This document shows, piece by piece, positions 8,589-18,129 of a stretch of DNA of 64,000 nt. The DNA is from JACDAN01 sp963721345 (GTDB lineage Bacteria > Actinomycetota > Thermoleophilia > Gaiellales > Gaiellaceae): contig CAVRIT010000001.1 in the NCBI GenBank assembly GCA_963721345.1, positions 1,860,001 to 1,924,000 on the forward strand, read 5' to 3'. The position numbers and the translations under genes were made by a program. The notes beneath the pieces were generated by a model, which was given only the letters and a program-made list of their open reading frames with translations, did not search any database and was not told the DNA's origin. The stretch's first letter is position 1. Each line of letters opens with the position of its first letter.

Positions 8589-10508
8589 ATGCCTCGGCGC
8601 TCGCGACTCCTCGTCCACGCGCTGCTCGCGTTGTCCGTGCTCGTCGTGGCGCCTGCGGCGAGAGCCGACCTCGCCGACGAGGAGGAGCTCGCGAAGCGCC
8701 ACGCACCGGTCGTGCGGATCGTCGAGCAGCCGGAGGAATGCGGACCGGGGGAGCCCTACGAGCCGATCGACGTCGACCTCCTCTTCGACGAGCCGACCGT
8801 CGCGCTGCGCGGGCCGTGGAACGCCGTCGATCTCGTCAAGATCGCGCCGAAAGCCGGAGAGGTCGTCGGGCGCTTCGAGTACCACCTCGACTTTCCGGGC
8901 GATGCTCTGAATCCGGGGTGCGACTACGAGCGCTGGACGCGCCGCCTCACCGAGGGCGTGCCCACCACCGTCTACGCCCATGTCGCCACCGACTCCGCCC
9001 GCCCCGGACGCCTCGCGCTCCAGTACTGGCTCTTCTACGCATACAACGACTGGAACAACCTGCACGAGGGCGACTGGGAGATGATCCAGCTCGTCTTCGA
9101 CGCCCGAGACCCGAGCGAGGCGCTCGGACGCGACCCGGTCTCGATCGGCTACAGCCAGCACGAGGGAGCCGAAGGCGCCGAGTGGGACGACGAGAAGCTC
9201 GAGCTCGTCGACGGTCGTCGGCCGGTCGTCTACCCGGCTGCCGGCTCGCACGCGAACTTCTTCGACGATGCGTTGTACATCGGCAGCTCGGGCGACCAGG
9301 GCGTCGGCTGTGACGATACGCGCGCCCCCCACGTCGATCTCGATCCGAGGGTGCGCACGATCCCCAGCGAAACCGCCGCCGCACGAGCCTCCTTCCCGTG
9401 GATTGCGTACGAGGGGCGCTGGGGCGAGCTGCAGGAGGCGTTCTTCAACGGCCCCACCGGCCCGAACCTGAAACGGCAGTGGACCGAGCCGATCCGCTGG
9501 TCCGAAGAATGGCGCGAGCGGGCCTACGCCGTGCCGACCGGCGGCCTCCTGGGGACTGGCGCCACCGATTTCTTCTGCACCGCCGTGGCAGCCGGGTCGA
9601 TAGGCCTGATCCGCTTGCTGCGGGACCCCGCTCTCGTCCTGCTCGTTCTCACGGCGCTGCTGGCGCTCGTGATCTTCGCGGCCCGGCGGTCGACATGGCG
9701 ACCCACGGCTCCGCTGCGCGTCGCACGCCGGCGCAGCTGGGGGCAGATTCTCGCCGCCGCCGGGCGCATGTACATCGGTCGCGCGCCGCTCTTCCTCGGC
9801 ATCGGCCTGCTCTTGATTCCGATCACTGCGGTGACGGCCGTGCTTCAGACGCTCCTCTTCGGAGGCTTCGGTCTGCTCGGGGTCGAGACCGGGGGAGAGC
9901 AGGCCGGCGCGCTCGTCCTCGTCGCCGTCGCTATCGGCACGACGCTGACGCTGCTCGGGCTCGGCCTCGTCCAGGCTGCGACCGCCTGCGCCCTCGTCGA
10001 GGTCGATGCGGGACGGCCGATCGGGCCGATTCGGGCCTACCGGCTCGCCCTCGCGAACATTCGCCCTCTCCTCGGCGCCCTCGGCATCGCAGTGGGGGTC
10101 TGGGTGGCGCTCACCCCGACGGGCATCCTGATCCCGGTTGCAATATGGCTCGCCGTTCGGTGGGCGCTGCTCGCGCAGGTCGTCGAGCTCGAGAACCGCT
10201 CGGCCCTGAACGCCCTCCGTCGAAGCGCCGAGCTCGTCCGCCACCGCTGGCTGCGCGTAGCCTCGCTCGTCGGAATCGGCGCGGCACTTTCGCTGCTGGC
10301 CGGCCCGTTCCTCGGAGCCCTCCTGATCCTCGTCACGAGCGCGCCGCCGGCGGCGCTCAATCTCGTCGCCGGGGTCGTCTATGCGCTCGCTCTGCCGTTC
10401 GTCGCCCTGACGACGTCCTACGTGTATTTCGACGCGCGGACGCGCTTCGAGCTCGAGCCGGCGGACGAGGCGCGCGAGCTTCCGGCGGAGATCTCGCTTA
10501 CGACGTAG
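8589..10508 (+). CDS. Vps62-like secreted/anchored domain fused to a multi-pass membrane domain
   Basis: This 639-residue protein starts at ATG 8589 with a signal peptide (residues 1-25, ending near ARA). Residues ~30-290 resemble the Vps62 family, including the aromatic block LQYWLFYAYNDWN, HEGDWEMIQLVFD and YPAAGSHANFF. After a hydrophobic segment at ~325-345, residues ~375-625 hold about six membrane segments, similar to uncharacterised glycerophosphoryl-diester-phosphodiesterase-type or DUF-class membrane domains. The combination suggests an exported globular domain tethered to the membrane. Function is unknown. It is divergent from the YihY gene. Confidence 0.75.
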   Translation: MPRRSRLLVHALLALSVLVVAPAARADLADEEELAKRHAPVVRIVEQPEECGPGEPYEPIDVDLLFDEPTVALRGPWNAVDLVKIAPKAGEVVGRFEYHLDFPGDALNPGCDYERWTRRLTEGVPTTVYAHVATDSARPGRLALQYWLFYAYNDWNNLHEGDWEMIQLVFDARDPSEALGRDPVSIGYSQHEGAEGAEWDDEKLELVDGRRPVVYPAAGSHANFFDDALYIGSSGDQGVGCDDTRAPHVDLDPRVRTIPSETAAARASFPWIAYEGRWGELQEAFFNGPTGPNLKRQWTEPIRWSEEWRERAYAVPTGGLLGTGATDFFCTAVAAGSIGLIRLLRDPALVLLVLTALLALVIFAARRSTWRPTAPLRVARRRSWGQILAAAGRMYIGRAPLFLGIGLLLIPITAVTAVLQTLLFGGFGLLGVETGGEQAGALVLVAVAIGTTLTLLGLGLVQAATACALVEVDAGRPIGPIRAYRLALANIRPLLGALGIAVGVWVALTPTGILIPVAIWLAVRWALLAQVVELENRSALNALRRSAELVRHRWLRVASLVGIGAALSLLAGPFLGALLILVTSAPPAALNLVAGVVYALALPFVALTTSYVYFDARTRFELEPADEARELPAEISLTT

Positions 10509-10552
10509 CAGGCCCGTTCCTGGGTCTATCGCGACGAATAGGGTTGACCCGC

Positions 10553-11833
10553 GTGCGCGAGGAGCGGCCGTCTTCCGAGCTTCGGTCTGAGGCGGCGTCC
10601 GCACTCCCGACCGAGGCCGCGGCGTTCCGATTCTGGTTGAAGCTCGGAATGATCAGCTTCGGCGGCCCCGCCGGGCAGATCGCGATCATGCACGCCGAGC
10701 TTGTCGAGAAGCGGCGCTGGATCTCCGAACGTCGCTTCCTCCACGCCCTCAACTTCTGCATGGCGCTTCCGGGGCCGGAAGCACAACAGCTCGCCTCGTA
10801 CATCGGCTACTCGATGTTTGGCGTGCGTGGATCGCTTACCGCCGGCGGCCTGTTCGTGCTGCCGTCGTTCGTCCTCCTTTGCGTGATGAGCGCCATCTAC
10901 GTCGAGTACGGCGAGGTGGCCGCCGTTGCGGGAATCGTGCGCGGGCTCGGAGCTGCCGTGATTGCGCTCGTGGCGGCGGCGGTGCTCAGAGTCGGCGGGC
11001 GCGTGATCCACACGCCCTTCGCCCTTGCACTCGCGATCGCAGCGTTCGCCATGCTGATTCTCGGCGTTCCGTTCCCCCTCATCATCGCGCTCGCAGCGTT
11101 GACCGGTTACACAGCCGCGCGAAGCTGGCCGGCGCTCCTGGGGAACCCGTCAAGCCACGGAGATGACGACTCAGGCGAGCCATCGTCGGAGTCAGGGCTG
11201 CGACGACGGTTCGTCAAGACGCTTGCCGCATGGCTCGTCCCCCTCTCGTTGCTGCTACTCGCGGGTGGCCTAGTCGCAGAGCTAGCAGGGTTCTTCACGC
11301 TGGCCGCACTCGTGACGTTCGGCGGCGCATATGCGGTGCTCCCGTTCGTGGCGGACGCTGCGGTCAACCGCTTCGGCTGGCTCTCCGCTGACGACATGGT
11401 CGCCGGGCTCGCACTCGGGGAGTCCACGCCGGGGCCGCTGATCATGGTGAACACGTTCGTAGGGTTCCTCGCCGGCTACAACGTCGAAGGCGGGCTCGCC
11501 TGGGGGCTGGCCGGAGCGACGATCGCGACCTTTTGTACGTTCGCCCCGTCCTTCGTCTTCATCATCAGCGGCGCTCCGCTCATCGACCGCGTCCGCACGA
11601 CCGGCGCGTTTGCTTCGTCGCTGAACGGCATCACGATCGCCGTAGTCGGCGTGATCGCGGCGCTCGCCGTGTTCGTCGCGCGCCACGCCGCATTTACGGA
11701 CGGCGAGCCCGACTGGCTCGTGATCGCCCTCGCCGTCGCCGGGTTCGTCGCCACGGTGCGCTCCAAGATCGGCGTCGTGCCGGTGATCGTGACCTGCGCC
11801 GTCGTCGGCCTAGTCGCCAGCGGGTTCGATTGA
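10553..11833 (+). CDS. chrA: ChrA family chromate/anion transporter
   Basis: This 426-residue membrane protein has two homologous CHR halves (~15-200 and ~225-426), as in long-chain ChrA. The first half has FWLKLGMISFGGPAGQIA and ALPGPEAQQLASYIG; the second has ALVTFGGAYAVLPFVAD and LGESTPGPLIMVNTFVGF. ChrA proteins export chromate from the cytoplasm, though many homologues have untested substrates. GTG 10553 was chosen with AGGG about 10 nt upstream; TTG 10544 is equally in frame. It begins 44 nt after the Vps62-like gene on the same strand. Confidence 0.88.
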   Translation: MREERPSSELRSEAASALPTEAAAFRFWLKLGMISFGGPAGQIAIMHAELVEKRRWISERRFLHALNFCMALPGPEAQQLASYIGYSMFGVRGSLTAGGLFVLPSFVLLCVMSAIYVEYGEVAAVAGIVRGLGAAVIALVAAAVLRVGGRVIHTPFALALAIAAFAMLILGVPFPLIIALAALTGYTAARSWPALLGNPSSHGDDDSGEPSSESGLRRRFVKTLAAWLVPLSLLLLAGGLVAELAGFFTLAALVTFGGAYAVLPFVADAAVNRFGWLSADDMVAGLALGESTPGPLIMVNTFVGFLAGYNVEGGLAWGLAGATIATFCTFAPSFVFIISGAPLIDRVRTTGAFASSLNGITIAVVGVIAALAVFVARHAAFTDGEPDWLVIALAVAGFVATVRSKIGVVPVIVTCAVVGLVASGFD

Positions 11834-11889
11834 GCCGCTGAAGGGGGAATCCAGGCGCGCACGACTACCCCAGACGAGGCACCTTGCGT

Positions 11890-12339
11890 ATGGAATCATC
11901 GGAGCCGATGACCGCCAGCGAGTGGGACTGGACGCTCAGGGTCTTCGACCACGTCCAGCTCAACGCGAGCGATTACACGGCGTCGACTCGCTTCTACGAG
12001 ACCGTCTTATCGCCGCTCGGAATCCCGAAGATCGCAGAGCACGAGCAGGAAACGTGGGGCTCGGCGTGGACTGACTTCACGGACCTCAACGTCGTGGACA
12101 GGCGACCGCCGACGACCAATCTCCATCTCTGCTTCTACGCGAGGAGCAAAGAGCAGGTTGACGCCTTCCACCGTGCGGGAATCGAGGCCGGTTTTCGGTC
12201 GAATGGTGCGCCGGGGTACCGCGACTACGGTCCTGGTTACTACGCGGCTTACCTGCTCGACCCGGATGGGAACAACGTCGAGGCCTTGTACCGCGACGTC
12301 GGAAACATCGGCCACGGGGAAGGCGCCGCGCTGCACTGA
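11890..12339 (+). CDS. VOC (glyoxalase/bleomycin-resistance-like) family protein
   Basis: This 149-residue single VOC domain runs from VFDHVQLNASDYTASTRFYE, with a metal-ligand histidine in FDHV, to AAYLLDPDGNNVEALYR, with the final acidic ligand in VEAL. The fold hosts glyoxalases, dioxygenases and resistance proteins, so the specific reaction cannot be assigned. ATG 11890 has GAGG about 10 nt upstream; TTG 11884 and ATG 11908 are alternatives. It stands alone between chrA and the APC permease. Confidence 0.8.
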   Translation: MESSEPMTASEWDWTLRVFDHVQLNASDYTASTRFYETVLSPLGIPKIAEHEQETWGSAWTDFTDLNVVDRRPPTTNLHLCFYARSKEQVDAFHRAGIEAGFRSNGAPGYRDYGPGYYAAYLLDPDGNNVEALYRDVGNIGHGEGAALH

Positions 12340-12455
12340 CCACCTCTGGCGTTTTTGGTTAGGCTCACCATCGTGTTCATCGAGGTCGACCGCCCACGAT
12401 CTCGACCGGCCGGCGGCTCGGCCGGACTTCTGATCGTGGCGGGAGGGCAACGCTG

Positions 12456-13916
12456 ATGTCCACGGCCGACGCCGCCGAAGGCGCCGTCCCCGCCGCCCCC
12501 GCGAGGTCCGTCACCGGGCCCTCGTACATCGCCTGGACCGCGCTTGCGCTGATGACGGTGTCATCGGTCGCCAGCCTGCGGCCGGCGCCGACGATGGCCG
12601 TCTACGGCCTCGCCTGTGTGTTCCTCTACGTCCTGCCCGCGATCGTGTTCCTGATCCCGACGGCGCTCGTCTCGGCCGAGCTCGCCTCGGGCTGGCCGGG
12701 CGGGGTCTATCGATGGGTGACGGAGGGCATCTCGCCCCGCATGGGCTTTACCGCCGCATGGCACCAGTACGCGATGACGCTCTTCTACTACCCGACGCTG
12801 CTGTCCTTTGTGGCGGGCACGCTCGCCTACGTGATCGCGCCGGACCTCGCATCGAGCGGCGTCTGGACAGCGGTGGTGATCATCACTGTTTACTGGCTCG
12901 GCGTGATCGTGACGTTGCGGGGCGGGATCGGCGTGGTCGCGAAGCTTGCCTCGAGCGGCGTCCTCATCGGCACGCTGATCCCGGGCGCGCTGCTCGTGAC
13001 GCTCGGGATCGTCTACCTCGCCCAGGGGAACCCGTCCGCCGCGCCGATGGACGCGGATCACATCTTCCCCGCCTGGACAGGGATCGCGAGCATCGTCCTG
13101 ATCGTGTCGAACTTCGGCGCCTACTCGGGCATGGAGATGAACGCCGTGCACGTCAACCGGCTCCGCGACCCGAGCAAGCAGTTCATCAGGGTGATGCTCG
13201 TCGCGACCGGGCTCGTGCTCCTCATCCTGATCCTGCCGCCCCTCGCGATCAGCTGGATCGTCCCGGCGGCAGACGTGAGCCTGACGGCGGGGATCATGCA
13301 GGCCTTCGAGGCGGTGCTCGCCTTCTTCGGCATCCAGTGGCTCACGCCGATCATCGCGCTGGCGATCGTGTCCGCATCCCTCGCCGGCTTCCTCACCTGG
13401 CTGGCCGGGCCCTCTAGGAGCCTCCTGCTCGTCTCCAGAGAAGGCGGCTACATGCCGCCGTGGTTCCAGCGGACGAACGAGGCGGGCGTGCAGGTGAACA
13501 TCCTCGCCGCGCAGGGGGTTCTGACCACGATCCTGGCGCTCCTCTACGCATTCGTTCCCGCCGTCTCGAACGCCTACTGGATCTTCATGACGATCACCAC
13601 GTCGGTCTATCTCCTCATGTACCTGTCGATGTTCCTCGCCGCGTACAACCTCCGCAAGCGACAGCCCGATCATCCGCGCGGCTACCGCGCGCCGGCCCTC
13701 ACGCTGCTGTGCGCCATGGGCTTCCTCTCCTCGCTCGCGGCGATCGCGATCAGCTTCGTTCCGCCCTCGCAGCTCGGCACGCTCAGCACGACCGGCTACC
13801 TCGTGTTCGTCGGCGGCGGGATTGCGCTGCTCGGCGCCATCGTTCCCGCGCTCTTCCTCTGGCTGCGCAAGCCGAGCTGGAAGACGGACGAGCCTCTTCC
13901 GGAGGCCCGCGCGTGA
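12456..13916 (+). CDS. APC superfamily amino acid/amine permease
   Basis: This 486-residue protein has about 12 hydrophobic segments. The N-terminal part carries the APC pattern around ELASGWPGGVYRWVTEGI, in the region of the first unwound helix where substrate binds. The closest general match is the glutamate:GABA antiporter-like/YhdG group, so amino acid or amine transport at the cytoplasmic membrane is likely and the substrate is uncertain. Its strong RBS, GGGAGG, lies upstream of ATG 12456. It overlaps the next small gene by GTGA and heads a run with two peptidase genes, consistent with peptide and amino acid use. Confidence 0.87.
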   Translation: MSTADAAEGAVPAAPARSVTGPSYIAWTALALMTVSSVASLRPAPTMAVYGLACVFLYVLPAIVFLIPTALVSAELASGWPGGVYRWVTEGISPRMGFTAAWHQYAMTLFYYPTLLSFVAGTLAYVIAPDLASSGVWTAVVIITVYWLGVIVTLRGGIGVVAKLASSGVLIGTLIPGALLVTLGIVYLAQGNPSAAPMDADHIFPAWTGIASIVLIVSNFGAYSGMEMNAVHVNRLRDPSKQFIRVMLVATGLVLLILILPPLAISWIVPAADVSLTAGIMQAFEAVLAFFGIQWLTPIIALAIVSASLAGFLTWLAGPSRSLLLVSREGGYMPPWFQRTNEAGVQVNILAAQGVLTTILALLYAFVPAVSNAYWIFMTITTSVYLLMYLSMFLAAYNLRKRQPDHPRGYRAPALTLLCAMGFLSSLAAIAISFVPPSQLGTLSTTGYLVFVGGGIALLGAIVPALFLWLRKPSWKTDEPLPEARA

Positions 13917-14326
13917 GGGAGCGCACGATCTACTGGATCGTCGGCGGCTTCCTCGGCGTGCTGCTGATCGCGATGCTCGTCGGCTGGAACTACGACCGCC
14001 AGAACGACGAAGCAAACGCAAAGGCGGCAGAGCTGATCGCCGCCTACGAGGACGCCGGGCTCCGAGCACCGGACCAGGACCAGATCGCGCGGACGCTCGG
14101 CGACGACGGGGGCCAGGTGTGCGAGACGGCGGACAGCGAGCTCGTGCAGGGCTACTGGAAGCTGCGGCTCATGGTCGGCGGCGAGTTCTACACCCGCGCC
14201 GTCCGGCTCGACGGGCGCATCCGCCAGGGGCTGTCGCTGGTCGTCGACGTCTACTGTCCCGAGAAGCGCCCCGACATCGAGGACCTGTTCGAGGGCTGGG
14301 ACTTCGACGACACCATCCGCGACTAG
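13913..14326 (+). CDS. Small membrane-anchored protein of unknown function
   Basis: The GTG start overlaps the permease stop (GTGA). The 137-residue product has one N-terminal membrane segment (residues ~7-25, WIVGGFLGVLLIAMLVGW) followed by a soluble, charged domain with two cysteines (GGQVCETAD and VVDVYCPEK) that could form a disulfide outside the membrane. No family is recognised. Translational coupling to the permease suggests a shared role. Confidence 0.7.
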   Translation: MRERTIYWIVGGFLGVLLIAMLVGWNYDRQNDEANAKAAELIAAYEDAGLRAPDQDQIARTLGDDGGQVCETADSELVQGYWKLRLMVGGEFYTRAVRLDGRIRQGLSLVVDVYCPEKRPDIEDLFEGWDFDDTIRD

Positions 14327-14337
14327 CGCAGCGGGCC

Positions 14338-15681
14338 GTGGCCCAAGACGCTCTCCGCGAACAGATCAAGAACCTGATGCCGCAGGCGTGGGACGACCTC
14401 TCGCGCGCGGTGGCGTTCAAGTCGGTCGCCGACGGCAGCGAGCCCGAGCAGTGCGAGCGGATGGTGGAGTGGACGGTTGACGCGCTCTCGGGCGTCGGCG
14501 TCCAGGACGTCCGCGCCCACGAGACGGCCGACGGGAGCAAGACCGTCACCGGCCAGGTCCCGGGGCCGACGGGCGCGCCGACAGTCCTCCTCTACTTCCA
14601 CCACGACGTGCAGCCCGCGGCCGACGAGGGCTGGGAGTCGCCGCCCTGGGAGCTGACCGCCAGGAACGACCGTTGGTACGGGCGGGGCGCCGCCGACTGC
14701 AAGGGAAGTCTCACCTCGCACCTGGCCGCGCTGCGCGCGCTGGGTCAAGAGCCGCCCGTGACCGTGAAGATCGTCGGCGAGGGATCCGAGGAGCAGGGGA
14801 CCGGCGGGCTCGAGCGGTTCGTCGTGGACAACCCCGACGTGCTCCGCGCGGATGCGATTCTCGTCTGCGACACGGGGAACGTCGCGGTCGGCGTGCCGAC
14901 CCTCACGGCGAGCCTGCGTGGGATGGCGAGAGTCTGGGTGACCGTGCGGACGCTTCAGAGCGCCGTGCACTCGGGCATGTTCGGCGGCGCCGCACCGGAC
15001 GCGCTCGCTGCGCTCATCCGCATGCTCGACTCCATGCGCGACGAGCGGGGCAACACGACGATTCGCGGGCTCGACGGGACGCAGAAGTGGCCGGGGGCGG
15101 CGTATCCCCCCGAGCAGCTGCGGAAGGACGCCGGCGTGCTCGACGGGGTCGACGTCCTGGGTGACGACGTCGCGGACACGCTGTGGGCGCGTCCCGCAGC
15201 CACCGTTCTCGGCATCGACTGCCCGCCCGTCGTCGGCTCCTCTGCCGCCGTGCCCCACGAGGCACGCGCCCGAATCGACCTGCGAATCCCGCCCGGCGTG
15301 GACGCGAAGGACGCGCAGTCGAAGCTGATCGAGCATCTCGAGGCCGTCGCGCCGTGGAACGTCAAGCTCGAGTTCGAACGAGAGTCCGACGGGCAGGCCT
15401 TCAAGGGGGCGACCGAAGGGCCCGGCTTCGATGCCATGTCGAACGCCATGCGCGATGCCTATGGCCGCGAAGTGACCCTCCAGGGCCAGGGCGGCTCGAT
15501 CCCGCTCTGCACGGTCCTGCAGCAGACGTTCCCCGACGCGGAGATCATGCTGCTCGGCGTGGAGGAGCCGCAGTGTCTGATCCACTCGGCCAACGAGAGC
15601 GTCGACCCGACCGAGATCGAGAGGATCGCGCTCGCCGAGGTGCTGTTCATGCACAAATACGCGCAGGCAAGAGCCTCGTAG
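14338..15681 (+). CDS. M20 family metallopeptidase (dipeptidase-like)
   Basis: This 447-residue zinc peptidase starts at GTG 14338, 11 nt after the previous stop. The first metal ligand is in LLYFHHDVQPA (~residue 88), the bridging aspartate in GRGAADCKG, and the catalytic glutamate and ligand in GEGSEEQGTGG (~147-157). A dimerisation domain follows, and the last ligand is near LIHSANESVDP. M20 dipeptidases and deacylases hydrolyse peptide or N-acyl bonds in the cytoplasm. Neighbouring permease and M24 peptidase genes support peptide or amino acid catabolism. Confidence 0.88.
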   Translation: MAQDALREQIKNLMPQAWDDLSRAVAFKSVADGSEPEQCERMVEWTVDALSGVGVQDVRAHETADGSKTVTGQVPGPTGAPTVLLYFHHDVQPAADEGWESPPWELTARNDRWYGRGAADCKGSLTSHLAALRALGQEPPVTVKIVGEGSEEQGTGGLERFVVDNPDVLRADAILVCDTGNVAVGVPTLTASLRGMARVWVTVRTLQSAVHSGMFGGAAPDALAALIRMLDSMRDERGNTTIRGLDGTQKWPGAAYPPEQLRKDAGVLDGVDVLGDDVADTLWARPAATVLGIDCPPVVGSSAAVPHEARARIDLRIPPGVDAKDAQSKLIEHLEAVAPWNVKLEFERESDGQAFKGATEGPGFDAMSNAMRDAYGREVTLQGQGGSIPLCTVLQQTFPDAEIMLLGVEEPQCLIHSANESVDPTEIERIALAEVLFMHKYAQARAS

Positions 15682-15686
15682 CGGCC

Positions 15687-16817
15687 ATGGCAACGACCGA
15701 GGCTCCCACTCCGTTCACGGCCGAGGACTTCGCCCGGCGGATGGATCGCGCGTCCGAGCAGGCGGAGGCGGCGGGTCTCACCGGCATCCTCGTGGCGCCC
15801 GGGCCCGACCTTCTCTACTTCACGGGCTACGAGCCGATCGCGATCACCGAGCGGATCACGATGCTCGTCCTCCAGGCGTCTCGAGAGCCGGCAATGATCG
15901 TGCCGGCGCTCGAGCGGCACGACGCCGAGGCCTCGCCGGGAGGCGGAGCCCTGTCGCTCGCCGACTGGTCTGACGGCGCCGACCCCTACGCTGCGACCGC
16001 GAAGCTGCTCGACCCGGACGGCAGGTACGCGATCTCGGACGCGGCGTGGGCGATGCACGTGCTCGGCCTGCAGCGAACGCTGCCCGAGTCGGAGTACGTG
16101 TCGATGACGAGCACCCTGCCGATGCTCCGCGCCGTCAAAGATGCGGACGAGCTCGAGCGTCTCGCCGCCGCGGGTGCCGCGGCCGATGCGAGCTTCGAGC
16201 AGATCAGGCAGGTCCGCTTCGCCGGTCGTCCCGAGAGCGAAGTCGCCTCCGATCTCGCGGGCTTCCTGCGCGAGCACGGCCACTCCGAAGTCGAATTCAC
16301 CGTCGTCGGCTCAGGCTCGAACGGCGCCAACCCCCACCACGAGTTCGGCGAGCGCGTGATCGAGGAAGGCGACATGGTCGTCCTCGACTTCGGCGGCATC
16401 AAGGACGGCTACGCCTCGGACACGACCCGCACGGTTCACGTCGGCGAGCCGGCCGACGACGAACGCGAGGTCTACGAGGTCGTGCGGCAAGCGCAGCAGG
16501 CGGGCTTCGAGGCCGTGCGGCCGGGCGTCGAGTGCCAGGAGATCGACCGGGCGGCACGGCGCGTGATCACCGACGCGGGGTACGGCGAGCAGTTCATCCA
16601 CCGGACGGGGCACGGCATCGGCCTCACGACGCACGAGCCGCCGTACATGATCGAGGGCGACATGAATCCACTCCAGCCGGGGATGTGCTTCTCGATCGAG
16701 CCCGGCATCTACCTCACGGGGCGCTTCGGTGTCCGCATCGAGGACATCGTCACCGTCACCGAGGAGGGTGGGCGGCGCCTGAACGACACGACGCACGAGT
16801 TGCAGATCGTGGCCTGA
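15687..16817 (+). CDS. M24 family metallopeptidase (Xaa-Pro aminopeptidase-like)
   Basis: This 376-residue protein has an N-terminal creatinase-like domain and a C-terminal pita-bread domain. The five metal ligands are visible in order: Asp in MVVLDFGG, Asp in YASDTTRT, His in IHRTGHGIGL, Glu in FSIEPGIYL and Glu in VRIEDIV. It probably removes an N-terminal residue before proline or is a related dipeptidase (PepQ/PepP-like). The start is 5 nt after the M20 stop, so both are likely cotranslated in a peptide-degradation operon. Confidence 0.9.
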   Translation: MATTEAPTPFTAEDFARRMDRASEQAEAAGLTGILVAPGPDLLYFTGYEPIAITERITMLVLQASREPAMIVPALERHDAEASPGGGALSLADWSDGADPYAATAKLLDPDGRYAISDAAWAMHVLGLQRTLPESEYVSMTSTLPMLRAVKDADELERLAAAGAAADASFEQIRQVRFAGRPESEVASDLAGFLREHGHSEVEFTVVGSGSNGANPHHEFGERVIEEGDMVVLDFGGIKDGYASDTTRTVHVGEPADDEREVYEVVRQAQQAGFEAVRPGVECQEIDRAARRVITDAGYGEQFIHRTGHGIGLTTHEPPYMIEGDMNPLQPGMCFSIEPGIYLTGRFGVRIEDIVTVTEEGGRRLNDTTHELQIVA

Positions 16818-16838
16818 CCATGTCGGCCCGGTAGCTCG

Positions 16839-18125
16839 ATGGCGGGGTCCGAGCCGCCGGTGGCCACGAGCGAGGCGTCGGAGCAAGCCGAGAAATCCGC
16901 CACCGAGCTTCTCCTGCGCTTTACACGGGCCGGGCACCAGGCCGGGTACTCGACGGCAGAGCTCGAAGAGCGAGTCCACGCGCTCGCACGTCACCTCGGG
17001 CTGGCCGACGTGCAGATCTCCGCGACCCCGACGATCGTGGAGCTCTCCCTCGGAGCTCTTCCGCACCAGCAGACCTACACCCTTCGCGTGCGCCCGACCG
17101 CCGTCGACCTCGACGCGATCGCGCGGCTGGACGAGCTGGTGCAAGGCGTGCTCGACATGCGCCTGAGCACGGATACGGCGCTCGCGGCGCTCGAGGAGAT
17201 CCAGGCCACGCCGCTCAACCGGCCGTGGCCGGTCCTGCTCGCCGCGTACGCGATCGCAGGTGCCGCGTTGACGCCGATCCTGGGCGGAGGGTGGAGAGAG
17301 GCGGCCGCCGCCACGCTCGTCGGACTCGTCGTCGGCGTCATCGCGCTTCCGACGAAGCACAGCGCACGCACGGAGCCGATGATCGCTCCGTTCGCGGCCG
17401 TCGCCGCCAGCTTTCTCGCAGCGACGCTCGCGCGAATCGGGCTCGACGCCTCGCCGGACCTCATCACTCTCGCGGCCCTCGTCACGTTCCTGCCGGGCAT
17501 GCGGCTGACCATCGGCATGCGCGAGCTCGCGACGGAGCACCTCCAGTCCGGCGTCGCGAACACCGCGAGCGCGCTCGTCCAGCTCTTCGGGCTCGTCTTC
17601 GGCGTCGGGGTCGGACGCTCGATCGCGGCCAACTGGTTCGGCCCGGTGGAGACGGAGGCGCCGCAGGCGGTGTTCACCGGCATCGAGCTCGGTGCGGCGG
17701 CGGCGGCCGGCCTCGTCTTCACCGTGACCCTGCGGGCTCGCTACCGCGATGCCGTCGTGATGTCTGCCGCAACCGCTCTCGCCCTCGGCGCCAACGAGAT
17801 CGCCGCCCGGATCTTCGGTGACGGTGCGGCCGTCTTCGTCGCGGCCCTCGTGGTCGGGCTCGTGGGCGGGCTGATCGGCCTGCGGCTTCGCCGCTCGCCG
17901 CTCGTCTTCATCGTTCCCGGGGTCCTCATGCTCGTCCCGGGGAGCGCCGGCTTCAACAGCCTCCTCCAGATCCTGAGCGACCAGACGGTCAGCGGCATCA
18001 ACGCCGGATTCGACACGTTCGTCACGGCGATGTCGATCGCCTACGGCTTGATCGTCTCAGCGTCTTTGCTGCCGAGCAGCCGTGGCGCGCGCGGCCCGGC
18101 CGACGACGAGGCGGTCGCCCCGTGA
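16839..18125 (+). CDS. ThrE-like threonine/serine exporter family protein (fused form)
   Basis: This 428-residue protein joins the two ThrE modules in one chain. Residues ~20-250 are a DUF1212-type domain with the N-terminal soluble part ELLLRFTRAGHQAGYSTAEL and membrane helices; residues ~260-428 are a second, DUF3815-like membrane domain (FIVPGVLMLVPGSAGF). ThrE exports threonine and serine in Corynebacterium. It is the last gene of the run that starts with the APC permease and ends convergently with the small membrane gene at 18130. Confidence 0.85.
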   Translation: MAGSEPPVATSEASEQAEKSATELLLRFTRAGHQAGYSTAELEERVHALARHLGLADVQISATPTIVELSLGALPHQQTYTLRVRPTAVDLDAIARLDELVQGVLDMRLSTDTALAALEEIQATPLNRPWPVLLAAYAIAGAALTPILGGGWREAAAATLVGLVVGVIALPTKHSARTEPMIAPFAAVAASFLAATLARIGLDASPDLITLAALVTFLPGMRLTIGMRELATEHLQSGVANTASALVQLFGLVFGVGVGRSIAANWFGPVETEAPQAVFTGIELGAAAAAGLVFTVTLRARYRDAVVMSAATALALGANEIAARIFGDGAAVFVAALVVGLVGGLIGLRLRRSPLVFIVPGVLMLVPGSAGFNSLLQILSDQTVSGINAGFDTFVTAMSIAYGLIVSASLLPSSRGARGPADDEAVAP

Positions 18126-18129
18126 GCCG

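Noticed and set aside
12355..12372. Iron-box-like sequence upstream of the APC permease
   Set aside because: TTAGGCTCACC resembles half of a DtxR/IdeR site, but the other half is absent and the downstream gene is not iron-related.
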